Of a DNA stretch of 64,000 nucleotides, positions 8,214-17,141 are shown piece after piece. Below the pieces are notes generated by a model. That model was not told the origin of the DNA and did no database searches. It saw only the letters and a program-made list of their open reading frames with translations. The translations under genes were made by a program, and so were the position numbers. Within the stretch, counting starts at the first letter, position 1; every line of letters begins with the position of its first letter. The stretch covers positions 1-64,000 of the forward strand of contig CAJUFJ010000006.1 of NCBI GenBank assembly GCA_910585815.1, in the 5' to 3' direction. The stretch comes from an uncultured Oscillospiraceae bacterium (GTDB lineage: Bacteria; Bacillota; Clostridia; Oscillospirales; Oscillospiraceae).

Positions 8214-9404
8214 TCAGAGATTTTTCAGCAATTCAATCAACAGCTTCACATCGTCAACGGAAGATGCTTCAGACAATGAAATTCGGAGCACACGCGATGT
8301 TTCATCCGTGCGGCCAATGGCCTGGAGCACATGCGACGGTTCACCGGCAGTACATGCTGAGCCAGAGGAAATCGCAAACTGACCGCTGACCTTTTGAATA
8401 AATCTCTCATTGTCAAATATATCTTTCTGAACAATCACACTGAACAGGCCCGGGATATGGTTATGTGCATCACCAAGCAGCTCCAGGCAATCTTCGTTAG
8501 CAAACAATGCCCTGGCAGCGGCATCCATTTGCAAAAGCTTACGTGTACACTCATCTTGCCGGGTCAGTGCCAGTTCAGCAGCTTTTCCAAAGCCAACAAT
8601 ATTATGTACCGCTAAAGTCCCTGCGCGAATCCCGCCTTCTTGCTCCCCGCCATGCATAAACGCAGTCAGCGGCGGCAGTCCATATTCATCACTTCGGATG
8701 TAAGCAGCGCCAACCCCCTTCGGGCCATGAAATTTGTGGGCTGAGATCGACATAAAATCTACCGGTACATCCTCCACATTAATTGGCAGCTTTCCGGAGA
8801 CTTGTGTGGCGTCCGTATGAAACAGTACTTCATGCCTGTGGGCAACCTCACACAATGCAGCAATATCATTGATCGTCCCAATCTCATTATTCGCCCACAT
8901 AATTGTACTCAGCGTTGTATCAGGTTGAATTGCATGTTCCAATGCTTCCGGCAGCACCCTGCCCAGCGCATCAACATCCAAAAATGTCACCCGATAACCG
9001 CGGTCCACAACAGGCCTGCATCCACTTAACGAAAATGTCGCATCATGATTGGAATAGATATCACCATTTAAATATCTGCAAGTGTTCAGCGTTGCGTGGT
9101 GTTCAATCTTAGAAGTAATGATATGGCTGCCCCGTTTTTCGTAATATTTTTGGTAATCAGCAACCCCTTTAATAATCATATTGCTGCTTTCCGTGGAACC
9201 GCAGGTAAATATAATTTCTTCCGGTTTTGCATGGATCAAGGCAGCCACTTTTTCTCTGCTTTCCTCAACCGCTTGCTGGGCACTTACCGCCAAAGGATAG
9301 TATTTGCTGGACGGATTTCCATACTCAGCAGCCAGATAGGGAAGCATCGCATCTAAAACTCCCGGAGCTAATTGTGTAGTAGCACTGTTATCAAGATAAA
9401 TCAT
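8214..9404 (-). CDS. dndA: Cysteine desulfurase DndA (IscS/NifS-like)
   Basis: A 396-residue class V aminotransferase-fold enzyme. It has MIYLDNSATT at the N-terminus, the PLP lysine in SAHKFHGPKG (K224) and the active cysteine in SSGSACTAGEPSH (C351). It takes sulfur from L-cysteine as a persulfide and, in this setting, should pass it to DndC for phosphorothioate insertion. The ATG at 9404 overlaps the dndE stop by 4 bp, implying translational coupling. A general IscS role cannot be excluded by sequence, but no iscU or thiI neighbour is present and it lies within the Dnd operon. Confidence 0.88.
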   Translation of the reverse strand: MIYLDNSATTQLAPGVLDAMLPYLAAEYGNPSSKYYPLAVSAQQAVEESREKVAALIHAKPEEIIFTCGSTESSNMIIKGVADYQKYYEKRGSHIITSKIEHHATLNTCRYLNGDIYSNHDATFSLSGCRPVVDRGYRVTFLDVDALGRVLPEALEHAIQPDTTLSTIMWANNEIGTINDIAALCEVAHRHEVLFHTDATQVSGKLPINVEDVPVDFMSISAHKFHGPKGVGAAYIRSDEYGLPPLTAFMHGGEQEGGIRAGTLAVHNIVGFGKAAELALTRQDECTRKLLQMDAAARALFANEDCLELLGDAHNHIPGLFSVIVQKDIFDNERFIQKVSGQFAISSGSACTAGEPSHVLQAIGRTDETSRVLRISLSEASSVDDVKLLIELLKNL

Positions 9405-9781
9405 ACAGTATCCCCTACTCCCAAGGATTCCAAAATATACCGATCCAGGCTCCCGGCATGCTTATACCTGGATTCTAGGATTAAAGCTCCTCGGTCAATA
9501 TGAGCCTTTAGATACTTGGGAAAATATTCGTCCTCTGATAATTGCCGGCCCGCAGCCTGTTCAATCAAGACTTTAAAATAGACATCATACTCACCGGTAA
9601 TGGTCTGCCGATTTAATTCAAGCCCATTGGTATCAGAGCGATAATCGTCCACAGAGGTCCCCTCTTTGATCGACCACGCAATGGCGTGCTTGACCAAGGT
9701 ATAAGGCTTCAGGTATGTACGGCGTGCCAGTTCTTCAAATATCTCTCCCGTTTTGGCAGAGGTCTTCAGTTTGAATACCAC
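9401..9781 (-). CDS. dndE: DNA sulfur modification protein DndE
   Basis: The 126-residue protein matches DndE: a basic N-terminal helix (KTSAKTGEIFEELARRTYLK), the conserved middle NRQTITGEYDVYFKVL, and a C-terminal AHIDRGALILES. DndE is a small partner of DndC and DndD in the phosphorothioation complex and has been reported to bind nicked DNA. The start is GTG 9781 behind AAAGGAGG, 2 bp after the dndD stop. It overlaps dndA by 4 bp. Confidence 0.88.
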   Translation of the reverse strand: MVFKLKTSAKTGEIFEELARRTYLKPYTLVKHAIAWSIKEGTSVDDYRSDTNGLELNRQTITGEYDVYFKVLIEQAAGRQLSEDEYFPKYLKAHIDRGALILESRYKHAGSLDRYILESLGVGDTV

Positions 9782-9783
9782 AG

Positions 9784-11967
9784 TTATCCTCCTTTTGTAA
9801 AGTATCCAGGAGCTACCGATGTATACCCTGTTATTTCATCGTTGGACAATAAAAATTCATGGGCTACTCTGCTGTGTATCATGTCACGGTAAGCACCCAC
9901 AACTTCTTCGTCTGTGGATAAAATAATCACTTGATCGCTGATACCAGTAAAGAAAAGCTTTGTCAATTGTTCCCGATGTTCTGTATCGATCCTGGCAAAG
10001 GGAGTATCAATAATAAACGGTATATTCTGCCCGGAGCTTTTAATAATGGCCCAATACAGGGATAAGAGAAAAACCTGTTTTTCCCCCTTAGAAAGCTGAG
10101 AAAGCTCTACATTTTTGTATAAACTCAATGCCTGTTCCCTGCCATCAGCTCTGGTTTCAGTGGTTAGATACACTTTCATACTCTTACGCAGGGATTTGAC
10201 AGACGTTATATGAAACCAATCCATCAAGTTCTGCATTCCAGTATTCCCCAGCCGTTCCTGCAATCCGCCTATCCCGACATTTTCAGCGAGCGCATACAAC
10301 TCTGAAATCGTATAGAGCTGTTTTTTATAAATCAAAATGTTAAAGGAATGGTCCAGTTCCATGAGGTCAATAAAGTTTTCTTTATGAGTAATATCATGAA
10401 ACATCTGCAGGGTTAATTGCTCTATTTGCTTGAACTTTTCTTGCACAACATCAGAAATCAAGGCATCCATCATGGAGCTGATACGTGTGGTATAGAGATA
10501 TGCAGTCTGATTCTTGGCCTCCGCCTGGAGCTGCGCCCGCAGTGCATCAACTTCTTTCTTCAGCAAAGGCTTATCAGCATTCCATTTATCTAACTGCTTT
10601 TTAGCCGCCGGGATTGCATTGTCGCATTCCGTAATTTCCTTAGACAGATCGCTGAATTTTTTTAAAAATACATTCACATCCACACTGGGAAGCGATTCCC
10701 GAAATTGACGAGACACCTTCTCATATTTCTCTGCTGCATCTTTCTTTAAATGAATCGCCCGGATCATATCATGAGGACGAAAATTGTCCAATTGCCCTAA
10801 AACAGCCGACACCTGTTTTCTCTGCTCATTCGACAAGTCATGAATGAATTGAAACTTGTCCGGGTCCTTCTCGGGACACAGGGTGGTTGAGATACTCTCA
10901 TATATACAGTGTGATAAACTGTCAATTCGGTCCGCAGCAACCATATTGGTAGCGGAAATAGCATCTTTCAGCATCAAAACTGACAACTGCTGCGTTGATA
11001 CAAGGTATTGACGCATATGTTCTTCCCGCAGAAGCTGCTCACTCACAGCCTGAGACAAATCAAAGGCAATGTAAAATGGCATGATGCCTTCTACATAATC
11101 TCTGATTTGCTTTGAGCATTCATTTTTTACCCGGTCAAACTGGCGCATCTTACTGTTCAGTTCATCCCGTTCCTTTTTCGTAAGTCCGCCAGATTTTTTG
11201 AATTGCGCTTCAAGATTCTCTTTTTCATCTTTCGCGGAAGTTCTTCTATGTTCCAGCTTTTGTAGAGTATCCTTTAAGTCTTCAATATCAGAGTCCAGCT
11301 GTTCCAAAGCCCGTTCCTTTTGCCTAAGCTGCTCCAGTACGTGGTCGTACTCCCCCCCTGACGTCTCTTTGCCAACATAAGTGTCACAAAACTTTTTGAT
11401 CGTCTCGAATGTATCATATCCGCATAAGGTCAGCACCGCATTTTTAATATAGGAATTGTATGCGGAATCAGAAAAGAAACCGGAGATTTCTTCCCCGTCA
11501 AAGAAGAAAAATTCAAACATATTTGGGGGAATAATCGTAAAAAGATAATTTTGAAAATAATCTCTTTCGCGATCAGGCAGCCGCCCCATGTTGTCGCTGA
11601 CCCAATACAGTTCCCGTACCCGATGGTCCGTGTAATTCCATTCACGATGAATTGTATAGGTCATATAATTCTGGTTGACCGGTAAGATCAGCTCAACTTC
11701 TACATAAGTTTTTACCTCAGCTCCTGTAAAAGCGTCATGGTTCATCAGTTCCTTAATTCTAGCTGAATATTGTGCATTTTTTCCCTGATAGCGGAAGCAG
11801 AGCGGTCCATACAGCGCCAGCTTTATTGCTGTAAAAAGGGACGTTTTTCCCGCTCCATTATTTCCGCCAATCAAAACAATATTCCTGCCATTGCTTGTGG
11901 AACAATCAAAGCTTGCCTCCCCGGCGTAAGAACTGAAATTATATAGTTTAACTCTCCTCAATTCCAT
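9784..11967 (-). CDS. dndD: DNA sulfur modification ATPase DndD (SMC/RecN-like)
   Basis: The 727-residue protein has the split ATPase plan of SMC-like proteins: Walker A GGNNGAGKTS at residues 34-43, a long central coiled coil (about 200-500, e.g. LRQKERALEQLDSDIEDLK), a C-terminal signature LSKGEKQVFLLS and Walker B IPFIIDTPFARID. DndD hydrolyses ATP and is thought to open or nick DNA during sulfur insertion. It starts at ATG 11967 inside dndC (20-bp overlap) with AAAAGGTAGAG upstream. All ATPase motifs look intact. Confidence 0.92.
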   Translation of the reverse strand: MELRRVKLYNFSSYAGEASFDCSTSNGRNIVLIGGNNGAGKTSLFTAIKLALYGPLCFRYQGKNAQYSARIKELMNHDAFTGAEVKTYVEVELILPVNQNYMTYTIHREWNYTDHRVRELYWVSDNMGRLPDRERDYFQNYLFTIIPPNMFEFFFFDGEEISGFFSDSAYNSYIKNAVLTLCGYDTFETIKKFCDTYVGKETSGGEYDHVLEQLRQKERALEQLDSDIEDLKDTLQKLEHRRTSAKDEKENLEAQFKKSGGLTKKERDELNSKMRQFDRVKNECSKQIRDYVEGIMPFYIAFDLSQAVSEQLLREEHMRQYLVSTQQLSVLMLKDAISATNMVAADRIDSLSHCIYESISTTLCPEKDPDKFQFIHDLSNEQRKQVSAVLGQLDNFRPHDMIRAIHLKKDAAEKYEKVSRQFRESLPSVDVNVFLKKFSDLSKEITECDNAIPAAKKQLDKWNADKPLLKKEVDALRAQLQAEAKNQTAYLYTTRISSMMDALISDVVQEKFKQIEQLTLQMFHDITHKENFIDLMELDHSFNILIYKKQLYTISELYALAENVGIGGLQERLGNTGMQNLMDWFHITSVKSLRKSMKVYLTTETRADGREQALSLYKNVELSQLSKGEKQVFLLSLYWAIIKSSGQNIPFIIDTPFARIDTEHREQLTKLFFTGISDQVIILSTDEEVVGAYRDMIHSRVAHEFLLSNDEITGYTSVAPGYFTKGG

Positions 11968-13360
11968 TGGCTCTACCTTTTCCCGGTTCGCAAAGCACCT
12001 TCTCCTGAAGCCACTGTTGATTCACCGCTTTTGTTAATTTTTCCCGCAATCCCTTGGTGTTTGAATAATATTTATACATATTTGTTCCCAAAATCATAGC
12101 ATTAATTAAATCCAGTGGTACACCGCTGTCCTGGGCGTATTGTATGATTTTTCCTTGCGTATCCTCATCAAAAAGCGGATACTTCAGCTCATCCCAAGGC
12201 AGCGGCGTCCCCGTCTCCTCAAAATAGAGATCGACCAGCGTTCTCCGAGAAAGGTCCTTCTCTTCATCCCAAATTTTGTCAATTGCCTGTAGTTCTTCCA
12301 TCGTTATCAATTCATAATTCATTTTGATCTGTGTCTTTAACAGCCGGCGAAGGATCATCTGTCTGGCTTCCCACGTAAAAGGGCCATACCCCAGCTCATT
12401 ATTTTTAGTATAATAAACCGTCCCATCCCGGCGCTTTTTTTCCCGGTATTCATCCCGATCCCGGATATCTATCAGCCACTTGCGAAATTCCGCCAACGGT
12501 TTCAGTTCCTTATGTCCACTCTTAATAAAGCCATTCAGGGATTTATCCTCTTTGACCACTGTACAGACCCAACATCCAAAACGCGACTGCCCACAAGATT
12601 GTTGCTGCTGATCCTTAGTGGAAATACCCGCAAACGGACACTCGCCGCTGTCGGCTCCGGCGTATAAGTTAATCAGCTGATTATTATCTCCCCCCCAGGC
12701 CGTTTTACGTTGATTGGAGCCTAATATATCCCACACATCACTTGTTGTAAGCTCAGATATCGCAGGATAGACAAATGCCTTTTTTATCGTCTCGTGGCGG
12801 TTCAGCAGATGACCCAGCAGTTCACGGCCCTCCATACGTTTTCTTCTGGCTGCACTCTCCGCCTTGCGAACGCCTAATAATACTACAACTTCCGTGTTCT
12901 GCTCGCTAATAATTGATTGGATATATTTCCCACTGGGGGCAATTTTAAGCCGGTCTGTACACCACCGAAATGTCCCATTCGTTCGGGGTGTGGGGAATCC
13001 CCGCCCAATAATATTTGCCCAAAAGGAATTGTCCGGCTCAGGGGTTACCTTTTTCACGATGATGGGCAGATCGTCGTGGTCTTTGTCCGCCGCCGTCTGA
13101 ATTTGGTTAAGCATCTGGTCCAAATATATTTTAATCAGCGGATTTTCAACCAGCGTATCAGAGGAGACTATGTACACATTTTTATGTCTTCTCTCAGCAG
13201 GTAATTGCTTCAACATGGTATACACAAGATGGGTTATAACGGTAGAATCCTTTCCGCCGCTGTATCCAATGATCCAAGGGCGCTCATCAGACATATAAAC
13301 ATATTGAATTTCTTCCAGTAAATCCTGGAGACTATTCTCAATAAAGTAGCTGTTGATCAT
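11948..13360 (-). CDS. dndC: DNA sulfurtransferase DndC (PAPS reductase-like, Fe-S)
   Basis: The 470-residue protein belongs to the ATP-pyrophosphatase / PAPS reductase superfamily. The PP-loop SGGKDS is at residues 34-39 and FRWCTDRLKI near 131. A cysteine set suited to a 4Fe-4S cluster follows (C241 in ECPFAG, C256, then GCWVC at C263 and C266). DndC activates the phosphate backbone and transfers sulfur in DNA phosphorothioation. ATG 13360 follows AAAGGATG, 48 bp after the Mrr-type gene. Catalytic motifs are complete, so the modification module should work. Confidence 0.92.
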   Translation of the reverse strand: MINSYFIENSLQDLLEEIQYVYMSDERPWIIGYSGGKDSTVITHLVYTMLKQLPAERRHKNVYIVSSDTLVENPLIKIYLDQMLNQIQTAADKDHDDLPIIVKKVTPEPDNSFWANIIGRGFPTPRTNGTFRWCTDRLKIAPSGKYIQSIISEQNTEVVVLLGVRKAESAARRKRMEGRELLGHLLNRHETIKKAFVYPAISELTTSDVWDILGSNQRKTAWGGDNNQLINLYAGADSGECPFAGISTKDQQQQSCGQSRFGCWVCTVVKEDKSLNGFIKSGHKELKPLAEFRKWLIDIRDRDEYREKKRRDGTVYYTKNNELGYGPFTWEARQMILRRLLKTQIKMNYELITMEELQAIDKIWDEEKDLSRRTLVDLYFEETGTPLPWDELKYPLFDEDTQGKIIQYAQDSGVPLDLINAMILGTNMYKYYSNTKGLREKLTKAVNQQWLQEKVLCEPGKGRANGIEES

Positions 13361-13408
13361 CTTTTCATCCTTTAAACATAGTAATCGAACCTGCTTATAC
13401 TGCTCAAA

Positions 13409-14218
13409 TCAGCCAAAGTAGGATTGATCTAATTTATAAATAACAAGAGGCTTTGCAGTTTTTACAATTCCAACTTCATGTTTTACCATTAAATCTGTCA
13501 ACATAGCCCCATCTATAAGCTTCAGGCTTTTTTGCTGCTGATTCTTTGCATAAACAACCGCCTCTTTTGTAAAAGACGAAGTAGTTATAAAAACACCTTT
13601 ATGTACATTTTGCATAGCTCCTACGAAAGCCTGCAAATCTTTTCTGCCTACCGTATTCCCTATTTTGTATTTCTTGGCCTGCAAATAAATTTTGTCCAGC
13701 TCCAATTTGTCCTCAAAAATAATTCCATCAATCCCGCCATCATGGGAACCACCCACTACAATCCCGGAATCTTTATCGTAGCCATATCCCATAGCAATAA
13801 GCAAATCGACTATCAGCTGTTCAAAAAATGCAGGATCATTTTTCATAATTGCGTCTTTCAGTGAGTCACGCAAAAAGTTTATGTGCTGTTTATATGCCTC
13901 TTGAATCACTTCTTCCGGAAGCAACTCATGTGGGTTGAGATTTTTTACCTCATCGGTTTTCTTCACATTGCTCTCAACAAGTGCATACTTGGGCCGCTTG
14001 CCTTGGTATCCCACAATTTTAAAATGCTTTTTGGGACTCGAGGTTGGGAAATTTAAATCAACACAGTGCCGCCTGATCATACTGTTTACTACAGCCGGAG
14101 GATTTTCTGCCGGAAATTCATACAAATTACGTTCTACAATTTCCCCATAGATTTCTCGGCTCGTAAGTCCTGTAGGTGTTGCAGTTAATACAACACTGAT
14201 CGCCTCTACAATTGTCAT
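13409..14218 (-). CDS. Mrr-type restriction endonuclease with N-terminal HARE-like winged helix
   Basis: The 269-residue protein has an N-terminal winged helix of the HARE-HTH kind (residues 1-80; AISVVLTATPTGLTSREIYG, then FKIVGYQGKRPKYAL). A C-terminal PD-(D/E)XK nuclease of the Mrr family follows: FFEQLIVDLLIAMGYG (E133), GGIDGII (D164), YLQAKK (Q180, K182) and GVFITTSSFTKEA. Mrr enzymes cut modified DNA. As the first gene of the Dnd operon it could be a restriction partner, a sensor of foreign modification, or a regulator through its HTH in place of DndB. That choice is open. Confidence 0.85.
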   Translation of the reverse strand: MTIVEAISVVLTATPTGLTSREIYGEIVERNLYEFPAENPPAVVNSMIRRHCVDLNFPTSSPKKHFKIVGYQGKRPKYALVESNVKKTDEVKNLNPHELLPEEVIQEAYKQHINFLRDSLKDAIMKNDPAFFEQLIVDLLIAMGYGYDKDSGIVVGGSHDGGIDGIIFEDKLELDKIYLQAKKYKIGNTVGRKDLQAFVGAMQNVHKGVFITTSSFTKEAVVYAKNQQQKSLKLIDGAMLTDLMVKHEVGIVKTAKPLVIYKLDQSYFG

Positions 14219-14236
14219 TCTGATACGCGCACCCCT

Positions 14237-14460
14237 TTATTCACACTTCTGTTTATTGCGGCACCGGCCAAATTCTATGGTAACTCCTTTATTATAGCTA
14301 ATATAGACAATTAACGCAACCATAATATTCACCACATCTGCTAAAATGGCGCCCTGAATATAATTTGTCTTTAATCCTATTATAATGATAAACAGTACAA
14401 TAAACCGGACTATGGCCCGTTTAAAAAATAAAATTTGCGGCCCACTTGGAATTTGGCCCG
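14237..14460 (-). pseudogene. Membrane-protein C-terminal fragment
   Basis: A minus-strand frame ending at TAA 14237 reads about 74 residues with two hydrophobic stretches (AIVRFIVLFIIIIGL and ILADVVNIMVALIVYI). There is no credible start, and broken LysR sequence follows on its right. It resembles the tail of a multi-pass transporter, possibly of the Na+/alanine symporter type, but that is a weak match by eye. The Dnd promoter lies inside it, so the defence operon seems to have landed in or next to this gene. Confidence 0.35.
14291..14319 (-). promoter_or_regulatory. Likely promoter of the Mrr-dndCDEA operon
   Basis: On the minus strand TTGCGT (14319-14314), a 17-bp spacer and TATAAT (14296-14291) lie about 70 bp before the Mrr-type start. 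This is a good sigma-A-type promoter reading into the operon. Confidence 0.6.
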
Positions 14461-14639
14461 TCTGCCTGAAACTCTTGGTTCAGTCGATTTGATATCACTT
14501 AGCAGCAAAGCTCACTATCTCCTGTAGTATTGATAAGCTTATCCAATGTGATAGCGTATCCAAACCCTGTTTTCACAAAGTAAGCGGCATTATGGATCAG
14601 GTTATTATGTCATTACAATATTCAGCATGATGGTATCCC

Positions 14640-15155
14640 TTCCCAGCCATACTGATATGTCGCTGTCAGAATATGCCTGATATGATACGATCAGCGGTTT
14701 ATCCCACAAATCCATGGCGCATATATTCATACCTGTTCACTTCTACTGATCCTACCAGAAGCCCAAAATCAATCAGGCCCTTATCCAGCTTTGTAAATAT
14801 AACGGATATTTCTTTCGGAGCTTTCCCACCGTTTGCGCAAACAGGGAAATTGCGTCCGTTTCCCCACCTCCGATATAGATTTCCCCACTGATATTCTCAT
14901 CCGAGTTGGCCACCTCTGCTTTTGCCTTTTCCATCAAGTCAACCAGTTCTTCTACACGCTTACAAAGCAGCCTCCCGTCCTCCGTGAGCGTGATTTTTTT
15001 GCTTCCACGAATAAGCAATTTTTTCCAAGCTTGTCCTCCAAGTCTTTCAGCTGCCGGGAAAGAGGCAGCTGTGTCATTTGTAGAGCTTCCGCCGCTCTGG
15101 TAATGCTTTCTTCCCTTACTACCGTAAGAAAATATTGCAAAACCCGTATATCCAA
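14640..15155 (-). pseudogene. LysR-family regulator, frameshifted and truncated
   Basis: From a TTG at 15155 (with GGGAGGTC upstream) the frame encodes a LysR helix-turn-helix (FLTVVREESITRAAEALQMT, then QLPLSRQLKDLEDKLG). Near 15010 the homology jumps to another frame (RGSKKITLTEDGRLLCKRVE ... ENISGEIYIGGGET). Near 14790 it jumps again (KLDKGLIDFGLLVGSVEV, EYMRHGFVG) and then meets stops. At least two frameshifts break the gene, so it is inactive. Its former target is unknown. Confidence 0.8.
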
Positions 15156-15229
15156 AGGAAGACCTCCCTGCTGTTTCCGTACTTCAATTATAACAAAGAA
15201 TCGCATACCTTGTATTATAGAGTAGTAGT

Positions 15230-15447
15230 TATTGGAGCCCCTCTGCAAGGGCTGTGCTACACTGAAAGGGATGCTGTGGATTGGTGTCACACTCCTACCA
15301 CAAGATGGTTCTGGAAAGGTTCCAACCACGCCCTTTGCAGTTTTGTTGATCAGTTAAATACCGCCAGACGGTTTATGTGGAACAAGGTTACAAAAGCAAA
15401 GTGTCCTGTGGATACAGCATCACAACTTTACCGCTGGAGGTTTTGCT
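15230..15447 (+). other. IS110 left-end non-coding region (possible bridge-RNA remnant)
   Basis: About 215 bp without a convincing gene precede the IS110 transposase start. It begins with a small stem (AGCCC/GGGCT around 15236-15257). IS110 elements encode their guide ('bridge') RNA in this non-coding end. As the transposase is dead, the RNA is at most a relic. Confidence 0.35.
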
Positions 15448-15921
15448 ATGATTTGCATCGGCTCAGTATTGATGTAGCTAAGGATAAGTACGACTGCTTC
15501 ATCCTCAATTCCGAGGGTGTGGCCTTGGCGGATGACCTGCGTTCTCCTATCACCACCATTCCAGGCATTGGATGCCGTGTGGGCACCATGATCCTGGCTA
15601 AAGTCGGTGATTTCTCACGCTTTGACTCCCCTGACGAACTGCTGGCCTACGCGGAGATGTCCTCCCTCTACCTACCAATCCGGACAGCTTAAAAACTGCT
15701 AGCCTCACATGGAGAAACGTGGCTCCCGGTATCTGCGCTACGCCCTCTACAACGCTGCCAAGTACATTTGCCATTGGGACCCCACCTTTTCCGCCTATCT
15801 TGCCAAGAAGCGGGCTGAGGGCAAGCATTACAACGTCGCCTTATCCCACGCAGCCAAGAAGCTGGTGCGGCTTATCTTCGCCCTGGAGAAATCCAGACAG
15901 CCTTATTGTCCAACGATTTGA
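15448..15921 (+). pseudogene. IS110-family transposase, internally deleted
   Basis: Behind GGAGGTTTTGCT, ATG 15448 begins the IS110 N-terminus, but an apparent 5-bp insertion near 15463 shifts the frame. The shifted frame shows IDVAKDKYDCFILNSEG (DEDD domain start) joined directly to the C-terminal domain (PITTIPGIGCRVGTMILAK, FDSPDELLAYAEMS), so the middle has been deleted. A further frameshift and a TAG near 15690-15705 precede the tail (MEKRGSRYLRYALYNAAKY). Several independent lesions make it inactive. Confidence 0.85.
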
Positions 15922-16232
15922 TTCCCCTCAATAGCTATCCGGGCTTCTCTTGGACCTCTGTTTTGCTATACCCTTTTTGAACCGTCTAACTTTTTCCCAC
16001 CATCTTTCATTCTTGGTTGACAGCTAATGGTTAATCTTTCCTATACATAAACTCTGCTGTTTCTTTCGGTTTCTTCCTCTGGTTCGAGCATAGTATAGAC
16101 TTTCAGTCTTGTCAAAGGATTATTTTAAACATCAGCGCCGGTAATTTAAACTTTGCTCATTTCATTTTATTATTTTCCATTTACCGCCATGTTCGAGCAT
16201 TTTTTACTCCAAAAAGTTGTTTATTAACTTTT

Positions 16233-16398
16233 TTATGAACGGACTTCCACTGCCTGTACCATGACCCGGCTTTCAGGGTGGTCGGCCAGGCAGGTCGTAA
16301 GGATGATCCGGTTGTCGGCGGTGGACTGAAGGTAGCTCTAATCGGTGTTGGCGATGATTTTAACCAGAGTGACAGCGTAGGTGCGGGTACCGTAGATA
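16233..16398 (-). pseudogene. Sortase C-terminal fragment
   Basis: A minus-strand frame reads TYAVTLVKIIANTD, an in-frame TAG, then STADNRIILTTCLADHPESR and a terminal VQAVEV before TAA 16233. The LTTC with a following Arg is the sortase active-site pattern (TLxTC...R). The upstream part of the enzyme is gone, replaced at about 16398 by the broken DDE transposase. The neighbouring stretch 15922-16232 (about 310 bp) shows no gene I can support. Confidence 0.6.
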
Positions 16399-17060
16399 GC
16401 GGTAGATTTTGTCCGCCAGAATGCACTGCGGATAACAGCCGTAGCGCTCCTGATACCGGGCCACCTCCCGCCAGAGGTCCTCTGATTCATTGAACGGCTC
16501 GAAGTCCAGCCGCCCGATTCTAGCATAGCCATCCACCAGACTGATATGTAGTTTTGAACCAAATTCGGTGTTGGCGTGGGCTTTTCCCCGAACGATGGGC
16601 CGGATCCAGAGCTGGGCCAGACTGACGATGCGTCGGGGAATGCTGTGGGTCCCGGATTCAAACATGAGACGCTATTGCTCATAGACAGTAGTAACAATAT
16701 TCAGGCGGTCCGCCTGCAATGAAGACAATTTTGCGCCATTTTGAACCAGTTCAGCGATATAACCCACATCCCGGCGGATGTATTGCAGCTGTTTGCGTAT
16801 CGCTGTACGGATCGTTTTCCCAGTGCGTTTCTTGCCTTTGGACAGACGGAGATAGTCCTTCTGGGCGCACTTGCGGTACATCTGGGGTTTCTTCTGTCCT
16901 GCCGATTTACACAACTCGTCCACTGTTTCCTCCGCTTTCTCCCGCGCCTGATTGAGCAGATTGATGTCCTGGGGGTAAGTAATGTCTGCAGGGCAGTAAA
17001 TGATGTTCAAAACCATCGTCCCGCTGTTGAGCGGATCGTTCCCAACATCCAAGTCATTCT
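16398..17060 (-). pseudogene. DDE transposase remnant (IS5/IS1182-like)
   Basis: The minus strand encodes the middle of a DDE transposase: PADITYPQDINLLNQAREKA, RKQLQYIRRDVGYIAELV, then an in-frame TAG at 16672 where a Gln codon is expected, then IRPIVRGKAHANTEFG, KLHISLVDGYARIGRLDF and the end of the catalytic core (LADKIYR). Homology stops at about 16398 and the N-terminal ~150 residues are missing, cut off by the IS3 end. The copy is dead. The family name is a by-eye assignment. Confidence 0.7.
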
Positions 17061-17141
17061 GTTTCCCTGTCTCCGATTTTGGTACAGACGCCTCCTGAAC
17101 TGCTCCCCGTCAAGTAGACAGTGAAATAAGGTGCAAAATTT

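Noticed and set aside
8214..9404. Housekeeping IscS rather than DndA
   Set aside because: It overlaps dndE by 4 bp and shares the AT-rich composition of the island, while a separate GC-rich NifS-like gene is at 34559.
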